DNA of 5,128 nucleotides, taken from contig CAJLZR010000066.1 in NCBI GenBank assembly GCA_905211185.1, forward strand, positions 1-5,128, given 5' to 3'. Below are positions 1 through 5,128 of the stretch, in pieces. The translations under genes and the position numbers were made by a program. The stretch's first letter is position 1, and each line of letters starts with the position of its first letter. The stretch is from an uncultured Oscillospiraceae bacterium (lineage in GTDB: Bacteria; Bacillota_A; Clostridia; Oscillospirales; Acutalibacteraceae). The notes below the pieces were generated by a model. It had not been told where the DNA came from. It made no database searches and worked only from the letters and a program-made list of their open reading frames with translations.

Positions 1-2
1 AC

Positions 3-674
3 GAGAATTTTAGTGATATAGATTTAATGATAGTCTTGAAAAGAGATATAAATAAAGACGAATTTGAAAAAATAAAAGATTTACAAAAATATATTTCCGA
101 AAAATATCCAAGATTCGGTACAGACGGTGTGGAAATGATTTTTGTAAGTACCGAAACGATTAAGAATTATCTTGATAAAGAAACTTTTTTAACAGCCGTA
201 GCACCGGGGAATCCGCTCGAAACAATTGTTTGTGAACCTGAGTTTCTGATTTATTTTTACATAGTAAGAAATTACGGAAAAACAATTTTAGGAACTCCTA
301 AAGAAGAAGTATTCCCTATCATTTCAAAAATTGATTTTGTAAATATGTCAAATAAGGTTGCGCTTGAAAACATACCTTATTGGAAAGAAGCTTGCAAAAA
401 AACACTTCATGAACAATTTTACTCTGTTATCACACTTTGTAGAGCACTTTACATCAAAGAAAATAAAACCTATCCTTCTAAGCTTGAAGCTGAAAACTGG
501 GCTAAAAACAAATACCCAGATTTCAAGGATATGGTAGAGTATACTTGGAATCAGCGAGGCAAATGGAAAGAAACAGATAGACCTACTGATGAGCATAAAT
601 ATCAAGAAATAATTAAATTTTTTGAATTTGCAAAAAGCGAATTAAGTGATTTAACAATCAAAAACATAAAATAA
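3..674 (+). CDS. AadA-type aminoglycoside nucleotidyltransferase, 5' end outside the window
   Basis: Enzymes of this family transfer AMP from ATP to a hydroxyl of streptomycin or spectinomycin in the cytoplasm. The reading frame is open to the left edge, so the true start and the Gly-Ser part of the active site lie outside the window; 223 residues are visible. The frame opens with ENFSDIDLMIVL, the second half of the nucleotidyltransferase signature, where the two Asp of DID bind metal. About 37 residues later, DGVEMIFV places a Glu where AadA has its catalytic base. The C-terminal half resembles the AadA helical domain (DUF4111): KTILGTPKEEVF, then SVITLCRALYIKENKTYPSK and AENWAKNKYPDF. The ATG at 27 is internal to the domain and cannot be the real start. 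The methyltransferase remnant begins 25 bp downstream. The family is well supported, but the drug specificity cannot be read from the sequence, and a non-resistance substrate is possible. Confidence 0.82.
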   Translation, partial: ENFSDIDLMIVLKRDINKDEFEKIKDLQKYISEKYPRFGTDGVEMIFVSTETIKNYLDKETFLTAVAPGNPLETIVCEPEFLIYFYIVRNYGKTILGTPKEEVFPIISKIDFVNMSNKVALENIPYWKEACKKTLHEQFYSVITLCRALYIKENKTYPSKLEAENWAKNKYPDFKDMVEYTWNQRGKWKETDRPTDEHKYQEIIKFFEFAKSELSDLTIKNIK

Positions 675-699
675 TGATAAGAAAAGATAAGGGGTTAAT

Positions 700-1447
700 A
701 TGAGTAATACAAATAAATATAATAATATGCAAGATGATTATTCCAAATATAGACCGGATTATCCAGATGAAGCAATTGAATGTATATTAAACAAATGTAA
801 TATTGGTAATGATTTTAAAATTGCTGATATTGGTGCCGGTACCGGTAAACTGGGACTTCCTTTTTGAAAAAAGGGTTTAAAGTTTATTGTGTTGAACCTA
901 ACAAAGACATGTACAGGAAATGCGCCAGCAATCTCGGAGAGTATGAAAATTTTATGGTCTTTTAAGTACGGCAGAGAATACCGGATTAGAGGATCAATCA
1001 ATTAATTTAATAGTTATCGGTCAAGCATTCCATTGGTTTAATTTAGAAAAATTTAAAAAAGAATGTAAAAGAATTTTGACTAAAGATGGTTATGTGGCGA
1101 TATTATACAATGATCAAGATTATACTAAAGAGATGATTAATGAATTACATAAAGCAAGTCAACGGTATTGCCCCAACTATAAAGGTTTAGATGGAGTACT
1201 GAACAATAACGAAACTATCTATAATGAATTCTTTACTGATTATAATATGAGTGTTTTTAACAATAATCGTAAATTAAATTTAGAACAGTTTATTGGTGGA
1301 TGTTTTACTGCATCATTTGCGCTTAAGCCAAGTGAACCAAATTACGAAAACTACTTGAAAAAACTAAAAGATGTATTTGCTCATTATTCAAAAGACGGAT
1401 ATGTAATTATGCCTATTAATACTACTCTTAGAATTGGTAAGATATAG
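700..1447 (+). pseudogene. class I SAM-dependent methyltransferase broken by two single-base frameshifts
   Basis: Three consecutive frames together spell one methyltransferase of about 249 residues. Segment 1 starts at ATG 700, behind AAGGGG at 689-694, and ends at TGA 865-867. Segment 2 runs in the next frame from about 861 to TAA 963-965. Segment 3 runs from about 962 to TAG 1445-1447. One extra T at about 861-865 and another at about 960-963 restores a continuous protein. Conceptual residues: N-terminal YSKYRPDYP (14-22), SAM motif I IADIGAGTG (41-49), the acidic residue after strand 2 in CVEPN (64-68), and INLIVIGQAFHWF (102-114), typical of Methyltransf_11/25-like enzymes. The C-terminus continues cleanly to RIGKI. 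As written, segment 1 stops just after the SAM loop, so no functional enzyme is expected unless the shifts are sequencing errors or are bypassed in translation. Substrate unknown. It may be cotranscribed with the AadA-like gene upstream. Confidence 0.85.
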
Positions 1448-1492
1448 ATTTAAAAAGATTAGTTAAAAATATATCAAACAAACTTGTAAAAT

Positions 1493-1521
1493 TTCAAAAT
1501 CGTTTTTATTAGATTTATATT
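1493..1521 (+). promoter_or_regulatory. possible sigma-A/sigma-70 type promoter ahead of the GNAT gene
   Basis: The 97 bp between the methyltransferase remnant and the GNAT gene is the longest non-coding gap on the + strand. It contains TATATT at 1516-1521 (five of six matches to TATAAT), with TTCAAA at 1493-1498 (four of six matches to TTGACA) 17 bp upstream. A competing pair, TTGTAA at 1484-1489 and TATTAG at 1507-1512, also has 17 bp spacing but matches less well. The gap is so AT-rich that such pairs arise by chance, so the support is mainly positional: it would let the five downstream genes be transcribed independently of the two upstream ones. No convincing terminator hairpin or riboswitch is visible in the gap. 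Confidence 0.3.
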
Positions 1522-1530
1522 TTAAAAATC

Positions 1531-1540
1531 AGAGGGTGAT
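1531..1540 (+). promoter_or_regulatory. extended ribosome binding site that decides the GNAT start
   Basis: AGAGGGTGAT matches the extended Shine-Dalgarno AGGAGGTGAT at eight of ten positions. GTG 1536 and ATG 1539 both lie inside this element and are too close to it to be served by it. GTG 1545 sits 8 nt after the core and is therefore the best-placed start. Confidence 0.6.
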
Positions 1541-1544
1541 GGAT

Positions 1545-1964
1545 GTGGTAATTAAAAACATAAAAGAAAATATTGTTTCAAACGAAGATGTTTTAGAAAT
1601 CTTGAAATATAGTCATTGGAGTCCTACAAAAGGAAAGCTTTCAAAACTGACTGAGAAATATCATGAAGATAAAGATATTCTCCCCTTTGCAAGCTTTGAC
1701 GGAGATAAAATCTCAGGAATAATCGTGGTTCAAAAAATCGAAGGCGGAACTTACGAAATAATTGATATAGCGGTTGGAAGTAATTATCGTAATCAAGGTG
1801 TCGCTTCAAAATTGATTGACTATGTTATAGAAAATCTAGGTATTAAAACTCTTTTTGCCGAAACAGATGACGATGCAGTAGGATTTTATGAAAAATGTGG
1901 CTTTAAAACTGAAATCATCAAAAATAGAGAATATACAAGATACAAATGCACTCTGAGTTTATAA
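1545..1964 (+). CDS. GNAT-family N-acetyltransferase
   Basis: Predicted cytoplasmic acetyl-CoA-dependent acetyltransferase of 139 residues, the usual length for a single GNAT domain. The acetyl-CoA pyrophosphate-binding motif A is clear: strand IIDIAVGSNY followed by RNQGVASKLIDYV, with the R/Q-x-x-G-x-A loop at about residues 82-87. Motif B follows as AVGFYEKCGFK, about residues 111-121, with the Tyr typical of many GNAT active sites. The N-terminal region contains SHWSPTKGKL and is less conserved. I chose GTG 1545 because of ribosome binding site spacing; ATG 1539 or GTG 1536 would add two or three residues. The Nudix gene starts 24 bp after the stop, suggesting cotranscription. The family is secure, but the acetylated substrate (protein, amino acid, polyamine or drug) cannot be told. 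Confidence 0.88.
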   Translation: MVIKNIKENIVSNEDVLEILKYSHWSPTKGKLSKLTEKYHEDKDILPFASFDGDKISGIIVVQKIEGGTYEIIDIAVGSNYRNQGVASKLIDYVIENLGIKTLFAETDDDAVGFYEKCGFKTEIIKNREYTRYKCTLSL

Positions 1965-1988
1965 ATTTAATCAAATGGAGAAAGAAAA

Positions 1989-2483
1989 ATGGAACTTTGG
2001 GATTTGTATACAGAAAACAGAGTAAAAACCGGTGAAACACACGTTAGAGGCAATCCATTACCTAAAGAAAAATATCATTTAGTTGTCAATGTTTGGATAA
2101 AAAACTCCGAAGGAAAGTACCTAATATCAAAGCGCTCCAAAACAAAACTCAAAAATCCTTTGATGTTTGAAACCGTAGCGGGAGCGGCTTTAAAAGGCGA
2201 AAATAGCTTACAAGCCGCAATAAGAGAAACCAAAGAAGAAGTGGGAATCGATTTAGAAACAAAGGAAGCAAAACCGGTTTACTCAGACGTACGCAAAAAT
2301 TTAAATAGTATATTGGATGTCTATCTTTTTGAGTATGACGGCACAGTAGATTTAAGAAACGCTACTAGCGATGAAGTAAAAAGTGTGGGCTTTATGAATA
2401 CAGAACAAATTTATGGTTTATGCAAAGATGGATTATTTGTTCACACGCTTAATTATTGTTTTGAGAAAGTATTTGGTCTTTAG
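1989..2483 (+). CDS. Nudix hydrolase
   Basis: Predicted Mg-dependent hydrolase of a nucleoside diphosphate linked to another group, 164 residues. The Nudix box G-x5-E-x7-RE-U-x-EE-x-G-U is complete: G65, E71, R79, E80, E83, E84 and G86, in the stretch GENSLQAAIRETKEEVGI. The usual bulky hydrophobic residue after RE is Thr81. The N-terminus, MELWDLYTENRVKTGE followed by HVRGNPLP and YHLVVNVWIKN, resembles the Nudix branch similar to isopentenyl-diphosphate isomerase. However, I do not see enough to call it an isomerase, and small bacterial proteins of this type are usually left as general Nudix hydrolases. GGAG at 1977-1980 lies 8 nt before ATG 1989, so the start is well supported. The stop codon overlaps the ribosome binding site of the next gene, which points to cotranscription and probably coupled translation. 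Confidence 0.9.
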   Translation: MELWDLYTENRVKTGETHVRGNPLPKEKYHLVVNVWIKNSEGKYLISKRSKTKLKNPLMFETVAGAALKGENSLQAAIRETKEEVGIDLETKEAKPVYSDVRKNLNSILDVYLFEYDGTVDLRNATSDEVKSVGFMNTEQIYGLCKDGLFVHTLNYCFEKVFGL

Positions 2484-2486
2484 GAG
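2482..2486 (+). promoter_or_regulatory. ribosome binding site overlapping the Nudix stop codon
   Basis: AGGAG begins at the second base of the Nudix TAG (2481-2483) and directly abuts ATG 2487, leaving no spacer. The in-frame ATG at 2499 lies 12 nt away, long but usable, so it is the more likely start unless a terminating ribosome restarts at ATG 2487. Confidence 0.55.
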
Positions 2487-2498
2487 ATGAAAAACAAA

Positions 2499-2936
2499 AT
2501 GTGCTTAGAATGTTACGCTGACGATAATAGAATTACACCTTTACTAAATCCGGCTGAGTGCTTAGAAAATCACACGCAATACATTTGTGGTACTTGCGGA
2601 AGATGTATTTGCATAGAAAGAGATTCCAAAAGAGGTCTGCAAAGGTGGAATTTTCCTTTCAAATCGTTGGAAATTGCAAAATTGTATTTACGTACTGCTG
2701 ATTATACTATGAAAAAATGCTGTGGTATATATGAAATAAAAAGTAGTAGCGGTAGGGCTTCATACAAAATTTTTGCTACCAATAAAGAACTAGAAATCTA
2801 CTTACAAAAAAACAAAGATAAAATTTGCGAAAGTATGGAACCTATTTTTATTTCTGAAAAATATAGAGAATTCAAAAACACACAGGTACGAAAACTAACT
2901 CATGATGAAATAGAAAAATATATGGCAGAAAAATAA
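2499..2936 (+). CDS. cysteine-rich, probably zinc-binding protein of unknown function
   Basis: I cannot assign a function. The 145-residue product has ten Cys, most in the N-terminal third: C2 and C5 (CLEC), C21, then C30, C33, C36 and C38 in ICGTCGRCICIE, with H25 nearby (ECLENHTQYIC). Two CxxC-type knuckles in about 40 residues suggest a zinc ribbon or treble-clef fold; an iron-sulfur site is a less likely alternative. Next comes a basic aromatic stretch, RGLQRWNFPF, and a helix SLEIAKLYLR (about residues 45-65). The middle contains KKCCGIYEIKSSSGRASYKIF, likely a small beta unit, and the C-terminus is charged and helical (RKLTHDEIEKYMAEK). No signal peptide or membrane segment is seen, so it is probably cytoplasmic. 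The start is uncertain: ATG 2487 would add four residues but has no spacer after its ribosome binding site. It sits 3-15 bp after the Nudix gene and 31 bp before the nucleotidyltransferase, so it is probably in their operon. Confidence 0.75.
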   Translation: MCLECYADDNRITPLLNPAECLENHTQYICGTCGRCICIERDSKRGLQRWNFPFKSLEIAKLYLRTADYTMKKCCGIYEIKSSSGRASYKIFATNKELEIYLQKNKDKICESMEPIFISEKYREFKNTQVRKLTHDEIEKYMAEK

Positions 2937-2967
2937 TTTTTGATTTATCTAAGGAGGTATAAACACA

Positions 2968-3744
2968 ATGGAATCTATCGATATGAACTGGAAAGAAAAA
3001 TTAAACAAATTTATTGATACGTTAGATTACAAAGATGATATTATCGGTGTTCTTGCGTGCGGAAGTTATATCACAGGCAATCCATCGTCTCATTCGGATT
3101 TGGATGTTCATATAATTTTAAAAGACGAGGTAAAATATCGAGAACGTGGAAATAAATTTATAAGTGGTTTACTAATTGAGTATTTTTCGAATTCTGCCAA
3201 CCAAATAAGGCAGTATTTTAGAGATGACTATAAAAATATGAGAACAAATTCTTGGGTACAATTTATCACAGGAATTGCTGTATTTGATAAATTTGGAATT
3301 GTAAAAAAATTAAAAGACGAAGCACAAACCTTTTTTGATAAAGGTTTTAGCGACATAAATACCGATATAGGATTGTTGAAACGCTATGAATTATGGGATA
3401 TGCTGGATAACTTACAAGATGCTTTTGAAAATAACAGATTAGATTTTGATTTTATGTATTATACTAACCTAGATAAATTAATAGCCACATATATGAGATT
3501 TGTTAAATTACCATACAATAAAAATACTATATTGGGAAACATAACGAGCGAAATTGTTAGAGCTAAGTATTTATTATCAGAATTACCTCATAAATTCATT
3601 TCCGACTCAATACAAACTTGTATTTTAGCTGATTCTAGGGATAAAAAAATAAATTCATATCAAAAGTTAACTAATCGAATTATGGATATTTGTGGCGGGT
3701 TTAATATTGATGGGTTTAAATTTAGAAGTCCTGCAGAGTATTAG
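2968..3744 (+). CDS. nucleotidyltransferase-fold protein, possibly a drug nucleotidyltransferase; C-terminus probably frameshifted
   Basis: Predicted nucleotide transferase of 258 residues as written. The minimal polymerase-beta-like signature is complete near the N-terminus: GVLACGSYITGNPSSHSDLD, with Gly32-Ser33 and metal-binding Asp44 and Asp46. A third acidic residue is likely Glu71 in LLIEYF. The rest is mostly helical, as in antibiotic nucleotidyltransferases, but I do not recognise a specific class; it does not read like the lincosamide enzyme LnuB as I recall it. AAGGAGG at 2951-2957 lies 10 nt before ATG 2968, supporting the start. The protein ends at SPAEY and TAG 3742-3744, but the overlapping frame continues in a coding-like way to TGA 3777-3779, so the native protein was probably about 270 residues. 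The active site is untouched, so activity may survive. It is unlikely to be a duplicate of the AadA-like gene at the left edge: their C-terminal regions share no obvious motif. Confidence 0.82.
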   Translation: MESIDMNWKEKLNKFIDTLDYKDDIIGVLACGSYITGNPSSHSDLDVHIILKDEVKYRERGNKFISGLLIEYFSNSANQIRQYFRDDYKNMRTNSWVQFITGIAVFDKFGIVKKLKDEAQTFFDKGFSDINTDIGLLKRYELWDMLDNLQDAFENNRLDFDFMYYTNLDKLIATYMRFVKLPYNKNTILGNITSEIVRAKYLLSELPHKFISDSIQTCILADSRDKKINSYQKLTNRIMDICGGFNIDGFKFRSPAEY

Positions 3745-3779
3745 AATTAAGTTATGAAAAAGTTTTAAAATATGGCTGA
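3741..3779 (+). other. out-of-frame C-terminal extension of the nucleotidyltransferase gene
   Basis: One T added to the TT at 3741-3742 turns TAT TAG into TAT TTA. The protein then continues as LELSYEKVLKYG before TGA 3777-3779. The added segment is amphipathic and uses the same AT-rich codons as the gene body. It also brings the stop to 18 bp before the next start, in line with the tight spacing elsewhere in this gene series. The extension is inferred from the sequence only. Confidence 0.45.
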
Positions 3780-3797
3780 AAAAAGGAGATAAAACAC

Positions 3798-4448
3798 ATG
3801 GAACTTGAAAAAATGAACGATTTCTTTGCAAAAAGAATAGACGGATACGAAACCCAAATGCTTGAAAATGTTGAAGGGTGCAAAGAAGGGTATACAAAAC
3901 TTGCCGAGCTTATTCCAAGCAGCTGCAAAAAGCTATTAGATTTAGGTTGTGGAACAGGACTGGAACTTCACGAAATATTTAAAAAAAATTCCGGTTTAGA
4001 AGTTACTGGAATAGATTTAACTCAGGCTATGCTTGATAAACTTAAGAGCAAATTTCCCGACAAAAATATAAATTTAATTTGCGGAAGTTATTTTGATGCC
4101 CCTTTTGGAGAAAAGGCATTTGACATAGTTATATCATTTCAGACAATGCATCACTTTACGCATGAAAGTAAAGTAAGTTTATATAAGAAAATCCGCAAGG
4201 CTTTAAAACCAAGCGGAATGTATATAGAATGCGATTATGTTGCAAAAGACCAATCGGAAGAAAATTACTTATTTTCAGAGCTAAATCGGATTCGTAAAGA
4301 GCAAAATATCAAAGACGATAAATTTGTTCACTTTGATACACCTTGCACGGTAGATAATCAAATAGAGATGTTCGAACGTGCCGGATTTAAAGAGATTGCG
4401 AAAGTTTGGCAAAAGGGTCAGACGGCTATTATTGTGAACAAAATCTAA
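3798..4448 (+). CDS. class I SAM-dependent methyltransferase
   Basis: Predicted cytoplasmic methyltransferase of 216 residues with an intact Rossmann-type core. Motif I is LLDLGCGTG at residues 46-54, the acidic end of strand 2 is GIDLT at 71-75, motif IV-like DIVISFQTMHHF is at 109-120, and the LKPSGMYIECDY strand is at 136-147. The spacing is typical of Methyltransf_11/25-type small-molecule methyltransferases. The N-terminus (MNDFFAKRIDGYETQM) resembles a family often annotated simply as class I methyltransferase. AAGGAG at 3783-3788 lies 9 nt before ATG 3798, so the start is well supported. It closes the + strand series, and its stop is 10 bp from the stop of the opposing HEAT-repeat gene. 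It shares only the general SAM fold with the broken methyltransferase at 700-1447. Codons such as GCC, AGC and CTT look more frequent than in the preceding gene, hinting at a different origin. Substrate unknown. Confidence 0.9.
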   Translation: MELEKMNDFFAKRIDGYETQMLENVEGCKEGYTKLAELIPSSCKKLLDLGCGTGLELHEIFKKNSGLEVTGIDLTQAMLDKLKSKFPDKNINLICGSYFDAPFGEKAFDIVISFQTMHHFTHESKVSLYKKIRKALKPSGMYIECDYVAKDQSEENYLFSELNRIRKEQNIKDDKFVHFDTPCTVDNQIEMFERAGFKEIAKVWQKGQTAIIVNKI

Positions 4449-4458
4449 TGTGTCTACT

Positions 4459-5079
4459 TTACAAAGTTGCACTTGCTTTTATAGCACCATTTGTGTGTAT
4501 TCTTACGACCTCATCGGAATCAGTTTCCGAAATTACTTTTAATTTTGGAATATAAGGTGCAACAAAACCTGGACGTCGCTTTCCTATAACACGAAATATT
4601 TCCGGTGATTCCCTTCTCACACGTATTCCATCGTCATCTAATAGACTAACAAAAATCTCCATTGAACTGCCAAATATATCAGGAGTATTTGTTGCAATAT
4701 TTTCACACGCCCAGATAAAATTCATTCTTACATCTGGGTATAAATCTTTAGCCTTACTTAAAATCATAGGAATGTAAGGTTTTATAAGTTCAAAATTTCC
4801 TCGCCCAATTCTGCCGAGCGCACCGACTGCACGCTCTCGTATTTTCGGATCATGATTTTTAAGTTCTTCTGCTATTTTACTTATGTAAGGTTTAACTCTT
4901 TGAGAATTTCTTAGCCCTAATTCGCCTACCATCCATAAAACTTTAGCTCTTACTTTACTTGAAGAATAATCTATATATTCTGCCACTTTTGAAATTATAG
5001 CATCTGAATTATCCTTAAATTTTGCCAAGCAAATTAATTTTTGATACACTTCTTTTTCATCCAATCTATTTTTACGCAC
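4459..5079 (-). CDS. HEAT-repeat protein with a regular 37-residue repeat
   Basis: A 206-residue alpha-solenoid protein, likely a cytoplasmic binding or scaffold protein. Each unit has a [V/I]R pair, a hydrophobic helix ending near G-x-[L/I]-G, and a PYI-containing second helix. The V/I of the pair falls at residues 43, 80, 117, 154 and 192 (KVR, KIR, DVR, RVR, VVR), steps of 37, 37, 37 and 38. PYI starts at 64, 101 and 175, with the third unit degenerate at 138. The start is GTG 5079, 9 nt after AGGAGG (5094-5089 on this strand); the longer frame beginning at TTG 5103 would encode its own ribosome binding site and is rejected. TATAAA at 5114-5109 could be a -10 box, but any -35 box lies outside the window. 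HEAT proteins of this size include AlkD-type DNA glycosylases, yet I see no catalytic signature, so no enzyme role is claimed. Confidence 0.85.
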   Translation of the reverse strand: MRKNRLDEKEVYQKLICLAKFKDNSDAIISKVAEYIDYSSSKVRAKVLWMVGELGLRNSQRVKPYISKIAEELKNHDPKIRERAVGALGRIGRGNFELIKPYIPMILSKAKDLYPDVRMNFIWACENIATNTPDIFGSSMEIFVSLLDDDGIRVRRESPEIFRVIGKRRPGFVAPYIPKLKVISETDSDEVVRIHTNGAIKASATL

Positions 5080-5088
5080 TATTAAACT

Positions 5089-5094
5089 CCTCCT
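5089..5094 (-). promoter_or_regulatory. ribosome binding site of the HEAT-repeat gene
   Basis: AGGAGG on the - strand, 9 nt upstream of GTG 5079. It fixes that codon as the start rather than TTG 5103, which lies upstream of the site. Confidence 0.75.
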
Positions 5095-5128
5095 ATATAT
5101 CAAGAATTTTTATACTTAAGATCAGGCT

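Noticed and set aside
348..605. Open frame of 85 codons on the - strand, with similar ones at 759-1001, 1624-1809, 3667-3897 and 4281-4472
   Set aside because: All lie antisense within clear + strand genes, or largely so, and their translations show no recognisable domains. They are by-products of the AT-rich coding strand.
1448..1544. Integron attC site or riboswitch in the largest + strand gap
   Set aside because: No paired RYYYAAC/GTTRRRY core sites or strong stem-loops are visible. The gaps between the other genes are too short for attC sites.
2968..3744. Lincosamide nucleotidyltransferase (LnuB-like) identity for the second nucleotidyltransferase
   Set aside because: Only the general nucleotidyltransferase signature is shared. 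The rest does not resemble the LnuB sequence I remember, so no drug class is assigned.
3754..3768. Tiny reading frame encoding MKKF between the nucleotidyltransferase and the second methyltransferase
   Set aside because: It has four codons, no ribosome binding site, and lies inside the better explained frameshifted extension.
4449..4467. Possible two-way terminator between the convergent genes (ACTTT at 4456-4460 and AAAGT at 4463-4467)
   Set aside because: The stem is five AT-rich pairs with a two-base loop, which cannot form a stable hairpin, and there is no flanking T run.
4459..5079. AlkD-type DNA glycosylase identity for the HEAT-repeat gene
   Set aside because: The repeats are typical HEAT units and I could not place the aromatic and acidic catalytic residues of AlkD. 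The fold alone does not support an enzyme call.

Overview
The window is AT-rich (about one third G+C by eye). It is bacterial, with mostly strong AGGAGG-type ribosome binding sites, tight gene spacing, and many AAA, GAA, TTA and AGA codons. This suits a low-GC Firmicute, probably of the Clostridia, but a host-associated Treponema or Fusobacterium cannot be excluded. No rRNA, tRNA, transposase, integrase, CRISPR array or integron recombination site was seen.

Layout. Seven genes run on the + strand. The first is the 3' part of an AadA-type aminoglycoside nucleotidyltransferase, which enters from the left edge (3-674). Next is a class I SAM-dependent methyltransferase broken by two one-base frameshifts (700-1447). 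After a gap of about 90 bp that may hold a promoter, five closely packed genes follow: a GNAT acetyltransferase (1545-1964), a Nudix hydrolase (1989-2483), a cysteine-rich probable metal-binding protein of unknown function (2499-2936), a second nucleotidyltransferase (2968-3744, apparently with its last 12 residues shifted out of frame), and a second, intact SAM methyltransferase (3798-4448). A HEAT-repeat protein on the - strand (4459-5079) meets this series tail to tail, 10 bp apart.

The + strand genes encode small stand-alone group-transfer enzymes: nucleotidyl, acetyl and methyl transfer plus nucleotide hydrolysis. At least one, the AadA-like gene, belongs to a family known for aminoglycoside resistance. 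The set looks like an accessory collection of small-molecule-modifying enzymes, some possibly for drug or toxin detoxification, rather than a core pathway. Nothing in the sequence shows that they act on one substrate.

The most notable signal is that all three reading-frame breaks have the same form. Each is repaired by one extra T immediately before a premature stop (TTT TGA, TTT TAA, TAT TAG). This suggests either gene decay or base loss in T runs during sequencing. The HEAT protein has a very regular 37-residue repeat. The cysteine-rich protein is the least understood gene here. I did not find convincing evidence of a wholly new system.
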